DNA of 64,000 nt, taken from Acridotheres tristis (lineage: Eukaryota; Chordata; Aves; Passeriformes; Sturnidae). The notes beneath the pieces were generated by a model, which saw only the letters and a program-made list of their open reading frames with translations, did no database searches and was not told the origin of the DNA. Shown here piece after piece: positions 26,001 to 35,809 of this stretch; the first letter of the stretch is position 1; every line of letters begins with the position of its first letter. A program made the translations under genes and the position numbers. The stretch spans positions 36,259,154 to 36,323,153 of the forward strand of contig CM072887.1 of the NCBI GenBank assembly GCA_037013685.1, given 5' to 3'.

Positions 26001-28286
26001 CTGGACAGTTGTTAGCTACCATAACATGCCAATTCAGGCCTGAACAATCAATTTGTTCTGTTCAATAGGCAACTATTTCTCTGCAAGGGATTTCGTGTGA
26101 ATAACAGACTGCTGATGTTGAGTATAACTTGTGCTGCTATCAATATGAACTTCAACCAAAGACAGAGGCTCAAATATCCCAAAAGAGACTCTACATAACT
26201 GAAATACAGCTTAAAGATTGATGCAGATATTCATAAAGAATCTCCAGATTGACACTACTTTCCTTATTTCTTTGCTTAGCAGCTTCACCAAGGAACATAT
26301 TTCTAATCGAAGCTGTACAGGTTAAGTATTGCAAGACATCTTTTGCAGATTTTTTTTTTTGGATGGATAATAGGGACATTCTGTGTCTCTTTGAGAGCCT
26401 TTCTTTGAGCTTGTAAATCATGCATACACTCATGAGGGAATGTTGAGCTCTGAAATGGATCTTCCTGGATTCCATAAAAAATTAGTGGAAGGCCTTCACA
26501 CTGAAAAAGGTCAGGTTTTGACTGGGAAAAACAATGTCATAGTTTAAGAATAGAAAACACTAAAAATGACTTCATAAAATAGAGTAAAAATAAATAGCTT
26601 TTCTAACTATCTTGGTGTTCTTGCAGGTGGATCTTTTACCTTCATGCACCTTCATCACCAACATCTGATTTCAGTGCTAGGACCCTCACCACATGAAGTG
26701 TTTGACAAATCCTCCTTTAAGTTACCACTTTTGATGGGGCAAAGAAAGATCCAAAGGCATAAATTTTCCCTCTGTTCCATTATGGATTCTGCGGAAGGAC
26801 CTTAATGTTATCAAAATTTGGCTTCCAGACCAGCCCCCTGCTTCTCATTTCAGCCCCAGTGAATTGTACCCTGTAATGTTCAAGACTTCACATAATTCAA
26901 AACAAAGGGTGAGCTTACACTCAAGGCTGCAGATCTGATCACTACCAAGCACAGCACGGAGTCCTTAGAAGGAAACAGCAGTTTGCTAAACCAGGCAATG
27001 TATCAAACCCTTACGCTACATACACTTTATTTACAGGGCATTTGCAGTTTCAGAATGATGATGAATGAAGCTGCAAAATACAGTATGATTTTCACCACTT
27101 CCAGGCAGAGACCTGAATAAAAATTATATGTGATTTTATCTTTTTTAACCAATTCCTAATAGTTCACCTAGAAGCATTCCCTTTTGTTTATGCAGTCGTG
27201 TTTCTTATTACTTTCTCATATTCTGCTTTATTTTATAGCCCATGTCTGCTCAGTGAAACTAGGCAGTACTCTGTTTTACATGCACCACTGCATGGACAGA
27301 TAGGAAGTCTTACCAAGGTCGACAGATGCTAACCTACTCAAAGAAGACAAGTTACTGCGACTTCCTAGTTCAGCAAACTATTATTCTTCCACGGTATCAG
27401 TTTGGGCAACATCAACACTGCAATAAAAAGTGCATTTTCCACAAGAAAGACAGCAGAAGGAGCATCCTAGTATTTTACAAATATAGATATTTTATCTTCT
27501 CTCATAGTGTTTGTGGAATTCTGCCATAATGCCAACTATGGAAAGAGTCACATAGTGTAAACACCAGTTAGTCACTTTGACAAAACATTTAATAAGTTCT
27601 TTTATATATAGATTTATCTCTACATACATCTACTTCCCCCAAAGCTTGATTCTTGTAAAGTACTTGCTTTTTCTACTGCCAAAAATGTTGATGGTCCATA
27701 TGATGTAATCTCTTAGCAAAAGTATTTTCAAGTTTCATCCGATTTTGATTTCCATAAATCTACCATTAATTTTTCATTCCCCTTGCTTAAAAACAATTTT
27801 TATGAGTAAACAAAAATATTTCTATATTTCTTTTCATAATGTATTTTAATGTGCACAAGCAATGTCACTACAGTGTCAAGGATAGGCTATTCTATCTCTC
27901 CTTTTTGTGTAAAAAAAAATTAATATGATAGTGAATGGTTTGTTCAAGATCCTGTTCATTTTTGCTGAGTTCTAGGAGAAGAGAGAGTGCATTTGGATTT
28001 TCATTTGCACAGTTCAATTTCTTACTGTAACTACTCAGCAACTTCTTAAACCAAATAAAGCAAAGAATTATGGAATGGACACATTCTATGTGATGAAGTC
28101 ATCATTCCTAAGCCATTGTGCTATATTTAAATTGTTTATTGAGCTGTGCAGTCCCACTTTGTGTGACGGGCAGTTCAGAGTCACTGATGGAAAAGGTAAA
28201 AAAGCCAACCACATTCTCCCCCTTCGCCTTAGTGTTTGTTGTACAATATCAATTATTTCCCACAGCACTAGAAGGAAAATGCAGGT

Positions 28287-28292
28287 TCTTAC
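28287..28292 (-). other. PRKN: 5' splice site of PRKN intron 9
   Basis: The minus strand reads GGG|GTAAGA, a good donor after complete codon 361 (phase 0). The last exonic base is G, and intron positions +3 to +5 match the consensus. Confidence 0.92.
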
Positions 28293-28442
28293 CCCACAGC
28301 CTATCCCGTTGCCTGGCTCACAGACGATTCTCCTCAGCCCTGGCTCAGGAAGCAGACCTGCCCCACAGCCAGGGGTTGGACACAGCACTCCTCCCATCTG
28401 CAGCACACATTCCTCGGCCCCATAGCGCTGGTAGCGGCTGTA
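28293..28442 (-). CDS. PRKN: PRKN exon 9 (first half of the IBR zinc domain)
   Basis: This 150-bp exon encodes 50 residues equivalent to human parkin 312-361, beginning [18 protein letters not shown] and ending [10 protein letters not shown]. It starts and ends on codon boundaries, as human exon 9 does. The four IBR zinc ligands encoded here (Cys332, Cys337, Cys352, Cys360) are all present, as is the CGAGLLPEP core. Differences from human, by my alignment, are N313S, Q317R, R334T, D346G, Q347L, K349R, V350I, T351V, G354P and L358I; most fall in the loop between the second and third cysteines. The acceptor is TTGCAG|TAC with a purine-interrupted tract, and the donor is GGG|GTAAGA. The exon is much richer in GC and CpG than the flanking introns. 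The frame stays open into both introns, so splice signals rather than stops define its edges. Confidence 0.98.
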
Positions 28443-28471
28443 CTGCAACACAGAACACACCGGTGTTAAAC
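28443..28471 (-). other. PRKN: 3' splice site of PRKN intron 8
   Basis: The minus strand reads TTTAACACCGGTGTGTTCTG then TGTTGCAG before exon 9. The tract is interrupted by several G residues and an ACCGGTG, so it is weaker than the exon 8 acceptor. TTTAAC about 25 bases upstream is the best branch-point candidate. Confidence 0.88.
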
Positions 28472-28932
28472 TCCTAGCAGCACGCAAAGAAAATTCCCAG
28501 ATCCTTGAGTTTTACTCTATCCAGCATAATCCGGTCAATTGTTCTAATGTCTCACATGCTAAGTTCGGGTCATTTGTCAAAAGTCTAAAACTTTGCAGTA
28601 TTATTAAATGGGGTGTCACTCTGCTCCAAATCACATCATGTGCATTGTTTTCTGGCTCACAGACATTTTCACCACCAGAAGACTTCGTGGGATATTAAAA
28701 TCAAGAAAACAGCAGACTGTTTCTGTAAGTAACATTGAGTACACTTATATTACTGTAAAAAATATTGTAAACATCATAAAAATAGTCCAACAGAGAAATT
28801 ATAAATGCTGTGTACAGCATTGAAGAGAACACACAAAAAACCCCCTTCAGGGATCTATAGCTAGAAGTAGTATAATGTTTTAGTCCTCAAGGGCTGTAAA
28901 AATTCGCCTAGGCAACTTTATTTTAAAAGCAA

Positions 28933-28954
28933 GCTGATCATTAAACTGATCAGC
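28933..28954. repeat. 8-bp inverted repeat
   Basis: GCTGATCA and TGATCAGC are separated by TTAAAC. It lies in intron 8, about 490 bp from exon 9. Confidence 0.85.
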
Positions 28955-29089
28955 AGAATAACTCTTATATGCATTCATTTCAATGCTAGGTGTATTTTTT
29001 CATGTGTCTCACATGACATTTTCTTAAGCTTTTTAACTTTTCATTTAATTCCATCCTGATAGCCTAAAAGGCCTTGGAAATGTCTTAAT

Positions 29090-29175
29090 TTTAATGATGG
29101 GGACACTGACACACGGAAATATTAAGTAACATGCTCAATCTATGCTCAGTGACAAAAATGCCTGCTCTAAAATGA
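29090..29175 (-). mobile_element. MIR/CORE-SINE-like fragment
   Basis: The plus strand reads TTTTAATGATGGGGACACTG, then ACACACGGAAATATTAAGTA and ACATGCTCAATCTATGCTCA, then a GTGACAAAAATGCCTGCTC. This follows the reverse complement of the MIR core (TTTTACAGATGGGGAAACTG, AGGTTAAGTGACTTGCCCAA, GTCAGTGGCAGAGC). It lies near the exon 9 end of intron 8. Confidence 0.65.
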
Positions 29176-29293
29176 CTGATATCACTGCAATAATTTTCCC
29201 ATGTCTAATTTACCCTGCTTTCAGCCAGAGATAAGCTGAGCTAGTACAAATCATGCTGTGTACATGTAAATCACATCCACTCTTGGGCTCTGT

Positions 29294-29340
29294 GCTGGTG
29301 CAGTTCCACACCAGTGGTTGTATAACCACTGCAAACCAGG
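29294..29340. repeat. Nested inverted repeats in intron 8
   Basis: CAGTGGTT (29312-29319) and AACCACTG (29324-29331) form an 8-bp stem with a four-base loop, framed by an outer CTGGT/ACCAG pair. It lies about 120 bp from the MIR-like fragment at 29090. Confidence 0.8.
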
Positions 29341-30532
29341 CTTCACATTCACCTATAAATCTGCTCTATTGTGGAAGGAAATAAATGAAAGCATTTGGTC
29401 CTAACAGCCACAAAGAAAACAGGCAAATCCAAAAGGCCAAAGAGGAAGGGAGTAGGTATGAATTTTCTCCGTGAGCAGACTTTATGGTGTGCTAAAGAAA
29501 CAAAACAGAGCTTTATGTTACAGCACTCACAACAGTATTTAGTGCTTCATAAGATTTTATCCCATAACGGCTCATGAAAATCCTGTTTCCTTTTTTGGGA
29601 GGATAGCAAACAAAAAATTCTTTCTCCAATCCACATCCCTCTCCAAAGAAATCTTTAGAGGAAAATGGAAGCTTTAGGACCAACACCTCATACACACAGC
29701 ATACAAAAAAGAATTTTAAATTCCAAAGAAGGCTCTACTAGACATCTTCTGGGTACATTTCAGAAGATTCTTCTACAAATGCTGTCACAACATGTCTTGT
29801 TAAACTGGCTTCTTAAAATAATATTAGAGTTCTTAAAAGACTGTAACATATACACACAAAAGTTTGAATCACGGAAAAAAAATCAACCCAAACTTAAAGT
29901 ATCCAGCTTTGTTAATTGACTAAAAATCCAAACAACCTCTGAAAAAAAGGCAAAATCTAAAAGGAGAAAAATACTGCAAACTATCTTTCAGTGTATGAAT
30001 GACAGCCAGAAATTCTGACTTAAGAATCTTATATTTGGAAAATAATAGTATTTTGAGAAATGTGCAAGACATGTCTGCAAAGTCTTCTTGAATGTGGGTG
30101 CTCAAGAAGTCAATTGGTGTTTTCCTGTGCTATTATTATGCTGGAACCCAGAGTAATGCCATAAATATTTAATGTTGGATGCTCTCAGTTTTCAGTAAAG
30201 CTTGTGATCTTTCTACTAAATATGTGTTGAGTGAGTCATTTGGCTGGCCTTTATAGAAATATAGGTAACCATAGCTCCAAAACTCTCTAGTAGCCTAATT
30301 TTTCTTCAGGGCACAAACTGGACCTGAAGGTGAGGATGGTGATTGTCTTACCCTGTTAAGATGGAACTTTGTGCTGCATGTGGGATTGTTAACAGCTTCT
30401 CATTATGAAGGCAAACACCGGTGACACTGTAGCTGAGATTCTGTCAGCATTAAAAATTCTCAGCAGAAAAAAAGAATATACTTTCCAGCCATTAACTTAG
30501 CCTAAAAGGGCATAGAGAGATTCTTCTCATTT

Positions 30533-30592
30533 CCTTTCCTTTTTTTAGGAGTTTTTATTTTATTTTAATTTTTTTTTCTTTTTAATTTATCT
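30533..30592. repeat. T-rich low-complexity tract
   Basis: Runs of T broken by single A, C or AGGAG dominate about 60 bases. On the PRKN transcript strand this is an A-rich tract. Confidence 0.8.
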
Positions 30593-31529
30593 TGTTAGGG
30601 AAAGCTACAGAATGTAAATGTCCACTTTACCTACGGGCAAGGTAGACAGCAAACGTTGTTTTCTGTCCAACAAATTTGACATTTTATAGTGGTTCAGCAC
30701 AGGACTCATGCCAAATAGGTATGGCACCCTCGCCAGTGATTTTCACACTATAACAGCCAAAAAAATGATCCAGAAAATATACTGATAAATTAATTTGCAT
30801 ATCTTGATATCGAGTTACCAGCCTGTTTTCTGCCTTCAAAGTCCAGATACATTTATGCAATTTTCTAATTTCTTTTCCTTGGGTTCTGCTCAAATAAAAC
30901 CAGCAACCAAATGAAACAAGTAGCAGAACATAAACATGTTTGCTGCCATAACACAATCTACACAACATATGTGGATTTATTTTCTTTATTCAGTGGTCTG
31001 AAACAAAATGACTCTTACATTAAGAGTGCACTTCTAAAAAACTTGTAAAGGACCAAAACTATTATCATGAATTATTAATTAACTATTTGCATATAGTGAC
31101 AGACCATATCTATTAGAGACATATTTCCCAATACACCACAGCCATACATATCATAGCGACTAAATATACATTCAACATGCACTAAGCAAGTCAGTTTTCA
31201 AGGGCCCATGAATGTCTTTGGAGCCCATGATGTGTTTTTGATCACGTGTCCAGATGAGATATTTAAGGACATTGCAGCACACAACACCCACTGGTTTACT
31301 CCGCCACTTAACTGGAGACCTAACATAGAATTAATTTAATTTAGTTTGAATTTCTGCAATGATGATGCCTATAGTTGCACTGGTTGTGTGGACTTCTTTT
31401 ATAATTAACAGGAGAGATGGGATGCAATTCATCTTTACTCCTTAGATTTGTACAGCTGCATAACAACTGAGCCCTCAAGTGTCCTGTTTTTTTAAAAATA
31501 ATGAGAGATTAGGCAAGTTCCTAGATAAT

Positions 31530-31850
31530 GGCACCTGAAATTAGGTACTCCTACAATAGCTTCTTTAGTTCCAATAATTCTGATCCTAACTCACCTGCCT
31601 TAAGCTACTTTTAAAACCAAGCCTTAGGTATCTAAATAGCTTAGACTGTGAGCCACCTCACAGAGTTTTAGCTCATCTAAAATTAAACGCCTAGCCTAAA
31701 CAAGGCTCCAAGTGAATGAGAAAAAATAAGATCTCAAGGAGGGCATTTATCCTGACTTAGATATGATGTTTAAGATAGGTAAGATCAATCACCCTATGGA
31801 AGTGCTATGGCTGAAGCTGAGAAAACTAACTTAGGCTAGATATCTAACAT
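31530..31850. other. Possible old interspersed repeat in intron 8
   Basis: Words such as AAATTAGGTACTC, CCTTAGGTATCTAAATAG, GCCTAGCCTAAAC and AACTTAGGCTAGATATCTAA recur in this stretch and resemble the TTAGGTGCCTAAAT motifs of some old amniote repeats. The assignment is tentative. Confidence 0.35.
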
Positions 31851-32111
31851 GTAAAGAGCTGCCATTGAAAGATGAATCTAGCTCTTCTGTCCATTCAAAG
31901 TATTTTACAGTATCTATCACTCAATTTTTATCAGTGTGCCTCCTGTTTAGAGATGCACTCATCACGTGTAAAGTTGTTCTGTATGCTACAAGGAGGAACG
32001 TATCTCCAATTATTTTTAGAGAAAAACCTCTCACGAAGTATAATACATGGGAAACTTGATGGAACTGGCATTCATGGCACCTGATTTCATTCCTGGCAGC
32101 AGCACAGCCTT

Positions 32112-32265
32112 CCTGTGGCTTTCATGTAAGTCATTTAATCTATGCTTCTCATCAGTTCCCCATTTGTAAAGAGGAAGAATGATACTTGCTGATTTCAATG
32201 TAACGTTAAGAGGCAAAATCCATTAATAGTCATGAGGACGTCAAATACTATGCTAATGAGTGGCA
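32112..32265 (+). mobile_element. MIR/CORE-SINE-like fragment
   Basis: The order of blocks matches MIR: AAGTCATTTAATCTATGCTT, CTCATCAGTTCCCCATTTGT, AAAGAGGAAGAATGATACTT, then a more diverged region with TTAATAGTCATGAGGACGTC and ACTATGCTAATGAG near the 3' end. The 5' tRNA-like head is not recognisable. It is antisense to PRKN in intron 8. Confidence 0.6.
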
Positions 32266-33069
32266 TAAAATTACACAGAAATCACCAGCCATCTACTGCT
32301 GCTAGAAATCAGCTTCCAGGCAAAGCATGTCAAGCATCTATGTGCTACTGTAATAAGGTCCTCAAAAATACAGTTTGGTAAGTAGTTGTTGGATTCCTCC
32401 AGAACTATATATTTCAATGCCTATTTGGAAAAAAAACCCCAAAGCTTCACAAATAAAATTTATTTTAAAACATTGGTGCTAAGACAGCTAAAGGTATATG
32501 AGCAAGGTAGTTGTAAAACATCCTGTTTGCTCTCTAAAAACTGAATTCCATTGTGAAGCTTCCCCTCAAATTGTGAATTGCCCTGTCACTCAAATCTACA
32601 CTTTTCAGGGAATAAAATTTGGAGTGGAAAAAGTTCTACTTATAAGCTCTACTTAGGGTGTTTTGACCATAGAATGAAGTTCTTTTGTGTAATCTTTGTA
32701 AAGTCTTTAGATTATAAATTACAGTGTGACATGTGAGACATGGAGGCTAGATAACTAACCATTTATTCCTTGCTCTCCATTTTCCAGGTTGGGATATTTT
32801 CCCTTGAGTCTTAGAACCATACTGCATTTTCAAGCAGTGGAAATTCAATCATTTGATGTTGTAAATCAAGTGTAACATAAATGAAATCTCTGGGCTGACA
32901 CAGGAATACTAGGTTAACCATAGATTGCAGTGTTTTCAGTTACATTGAGATTCAGATACCAAAACAAAACTGAAATGCACTTGGATGCACAAAACTCCAC
33001 TGCAAAACACACTTCATGAACACAGTGATTCATGGCTGTGTCAATTAATTTACAAATTATGATTTAATA

Positions 33070-33140
33070 CCATAGAATTATAGAATGGCTTGGGTTGGAA
33101 GAAATCTTAAAGGTCATTTATTCCAATCCCCCAGCTACAG
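33070..33140 (-). mobile_element. CR1 LINE 3'-end fragment
   Basis: On the plus strand this reads CATAGAATTATAGAATGGCT, then TGGGTTGGAAG, an ATCTTAAAGGTCAT and CCAATCCCCC, which is the reverse complement of an avian CR1 3' terminus. Only about 70 bp remain, as is typical of strongly 5'-truncated CR1 inserts. It lies in intron 8 in the same orientation as PRKN. Confidence 0.9.
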
Positions 33141-33843
33141 CACGCATGCCTTGAACTGTTTTAATTTTGCTTTTACACTTTAGGCATTGTTTTCTTTATT
33201 TTCCTTTCTTTTTTTTCCCCATCACATCTAAAAGCATCTGCTCAGTAGCAGCCTTGTAGACAACTTTGGACAAAAGTATAACAGTAGATGTAAAGCCCAA
33301 ATCTCTGAAACGTAATTCAATTACTTGTTTCTTTAACTGCATGTAAGAGTCTCAGAGGAAAGCAAATCTACTTTCTGGAGTCAGATTGTTTTTACTGCTC
33401 CTATAAATCAAATAACCATCTGTGTGTTTCAAAATTAGATTGTGGAGGCTATGAGTCCATAATGTAGACTAAGCACTTTATTTATATGTATTATGCACAT
33501 ACAAAAACTCCAAGAATTAGTTCCATAATGTAATTAGGCAACTTAGAGTATGAAACCAGTAGCACTTCTTGGACTAGTAAAAATACTTACAAATGTGTCA
33601 TCTGAAATACAGATTAAAAAGTGATGGACTGCCATGGATCTCCATGGAGCACCTCTAATTTATTTTTCCCAAGTTTTTGGGTTTCTCTGCTGGCCACTGG
33701 TCAGATTGGAAGAGCAAGTTCAGAGCATCAGCTCCTTACTACCATAGGAGCACCCAAGGAAGCACCCAAGAAAGACAATCACCTCTGGAGGGTTGGAATT
33801 TGCCTGACTGAAGAGTCATAGAAAATTGGGTAAGGTAGTTATT

Positions 33844-33863
33844 AAAAAAAAAAAAAAAAAAAA
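33844..33863. repeat. Poly(A) run of 20
   Basis: Twenty consecutive A residues lie between ATT and TTAGG. The 240 bases upstream are not a retrocopy I recognise, and no clear target-site duplication is visible. Confidence 0.95.
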
Positions 33864-35738
33864 TTAGGTTAGAAACCTCTAACTGGACCAGTGCACTACA
33901 ATTCACAGACAAAATTAAATTAGAGATGGGGAGAAAAAAAAGATTGCAGAATTATATGAAAGCAAGATTAAGGTGATAATATGAAAATAGAAAATACAAA
34001 ACAGAGGATGCTGAAGCAGTTTGTAAATCAAACTGAATATATGAGGGGCAATATGATACAATGAAGAAAGGGGACTGAGCACTGAGTAGAAAGGGTCAGA
34101 ACTGTATTTTCAAACTACTGGATGTTTGTGATCTTCCAGCAAGTATTTGGGGGATCAGCCTGAATAGACTGAATGCCAGAGAAAAACATTTGGTTTCTTC
34201 TGACCCTTGCAGAGCTCAAATCCACATTCCTCTCCCCACTGCAAGTAGCAGCCATCAAGGCTGTAATTGATGCAAGGAAATCTGTTCAGCTGATGCTGTT
34301 GCAAACCGTGGAACTGAATTTAAGTGCAGTAGCTATTGGCTCCCAATTCTCAGGTCACAAGAGTGAACATATGCATATTTCCTAAGAGCAGATCAAAGCT
34401 ATCCAAGGGATGGAAGAATTTCTAAATTCCACATGCACCTGAGATCCTGAGCACTGGGGTTCAAATCTTCACTCTAAATTAAATAAAAACTGTGTGGAAG
34501 TGGAATTTTAATTCTATATAAAATGACATATGTTTTTGGCTTTGACAGAAAAAAAAATTCTTTAAATTTAAGTAGAAGTACCTTCTTTCTTTCTCTTCAT
34601 CCTTTATTTCAGCTGTTGATCCAAAATAAATGACTTTTACCTGCCTACTATATAATAAATTCAAAAAGTGTAAGAATGTAGAGATATCTTGCTTATGAGA
34701 AAAACTTAAAGTCCAAAGTTGTGATAATCCAGAAGTGACAAAACTGAGGAATTCACATGAATCCCAATTACCTCTGAGTGAGGTGGCTAGGACACACTCC
34801 AGGCAGATGTAGCATAGGAAGGAAAAAGAGGCATATCACTAGTCATATGAAGTTGCAAGACTCAAGTTTGTTGTGAAGTTCCAACTATTAAAGAAACAGG
34901 TGGTGTAAAGAGGATCAAGAGTTCAATGCAGTAGCTCAGTCCTAGAGAGCAACCGATGGGACAGTGGTGGCAAATCCAAAAAGTGAGTCAAATGAGATGG
35001 AGAGAAAAGAGAGATTAGATGGGAAAATGGCAGAAGCTGAGAGATGTGTGTAGGTATCACTTACACTGCATAGTAGCTGAAGTCAGGGGACTGGGTGGAA
35101 AGCAGAAGATGTGTAAGAAACTACATTTGTAAATATAAAGGTTTTGGAATACTAACAAAATAGCTTTGTCTTAGTAATTAGGAACTGGAGAAATCATCCA
35201 GTGAAAATTTATTTTTTTTTTTTACTGATTAGAATTACTGAGATGTAGCTTATATTTTTTCCAAATGTAGTTATCAAAAAATCTTAACCCAGAAATACTT
35301 AAGAAGCACTTTGTTGATCATATTTGACAGTTTCCTGTACTAAACTCAGCTGATTAATTAGAATTGTCATATGACATTAATTTTGCCTGAACGGGTAAAT
35401 ATATATCAATTACTTTAAGACTGACTTTACATTAATATTCAGTAACATGCATTTAAAAAAAATAATTCCTCTAGCAAGTACTGCAATAAAAAAAAATCGA
35501 CCTTGTCACACTCACTGGCCATATACAAAACCTCAACTAATGTTAAATGATCTCTAACCATGCTGTGTTCATTTCATACTTGATTTCTGTTTCTCCTAAA
35601 GTTACAGCTCTCTGCAAAACCTAGCATAAGCCCACACCACTTTTTGAAGAGCATGTGGATGTGCATCTGCAGATTTTCAAAATAGGGTATTCTAGGATAT
35701 TCCTTTGCGTAAGTTTTCCCTAATTGTCAAGGAAATGT

Positions 35739-35809
35739 GGGGAAAAAAACCCCAAACCCCCTAAAACCAAACCAAAATCCCACAAAAAACCCAACCCCAA
35801 ACCGTCCCC
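35739..35809. repeat. C/A-rich low-complexity tract (G-rich on the PRKN strand)
   Basis: The plus strand has C runs of 4, 5, 3, 3, 4 and 4 separated by A-rich spacers, preceded by GTGGGG and seven A residues. On the minus strand, which is the transcribed sense of PRKN, this is a series of GGG/GGGG/GGGGG runs with T-rich loops of about 2-8 bases. It may form a G-quadruplex in nascent RNA. Confidence 0.85.

Larger units (their letters stand above)
1..28292 (-). other. PRKN: PRKN intron 9, proximal part (runs off the window)
   Basis: This stretch lies downstream of exon 9 in the direction of transcription. I looked for exon 10 (expected to encode a FxFCRECK...YHEGEC-like segment of 84 bp) on the minus strand and saw no convincing copy, so the intron is probably longer than 28 kb here. 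From 1 to about 8000 I see only AT-rich sequence with short A or T runs. Recognisable content after that is an inverted-repeat-bounded open frame (8010-8446), a double hairpin (9184-9236), a CR1 3' end (16615-16710), an old CR1-like fragment (20640-20900), and pyrimidine-rich sequence (about 14800-15600 and 25490-26000). The remaining stretches show nothing I can assign. Confidence 0.9.

Noticed and set aside
28135..28140. AATAAA on the PRKN strand about 150 bases after exon 9, as an intronic polyadenylation site.
   Set aside because: The hexamer is common by chance in AT-rich introns and cleavage there would precede the stop codon of the read-through frame. It is kept only as a side note to that finding.
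28075..28477. Two plus-strand frames of 116 and 119 codons overlapping PRKN exon 9.
   Set aside because: They are antisense shadows of the GC-rich, stop-poor exon.
33600..33863. A possible processed retrocopy ending in the 20-base A run.
   Set aside because: The 240 bases upstream resemble no known mRNA or SINE, and no target-site duplication is visible.
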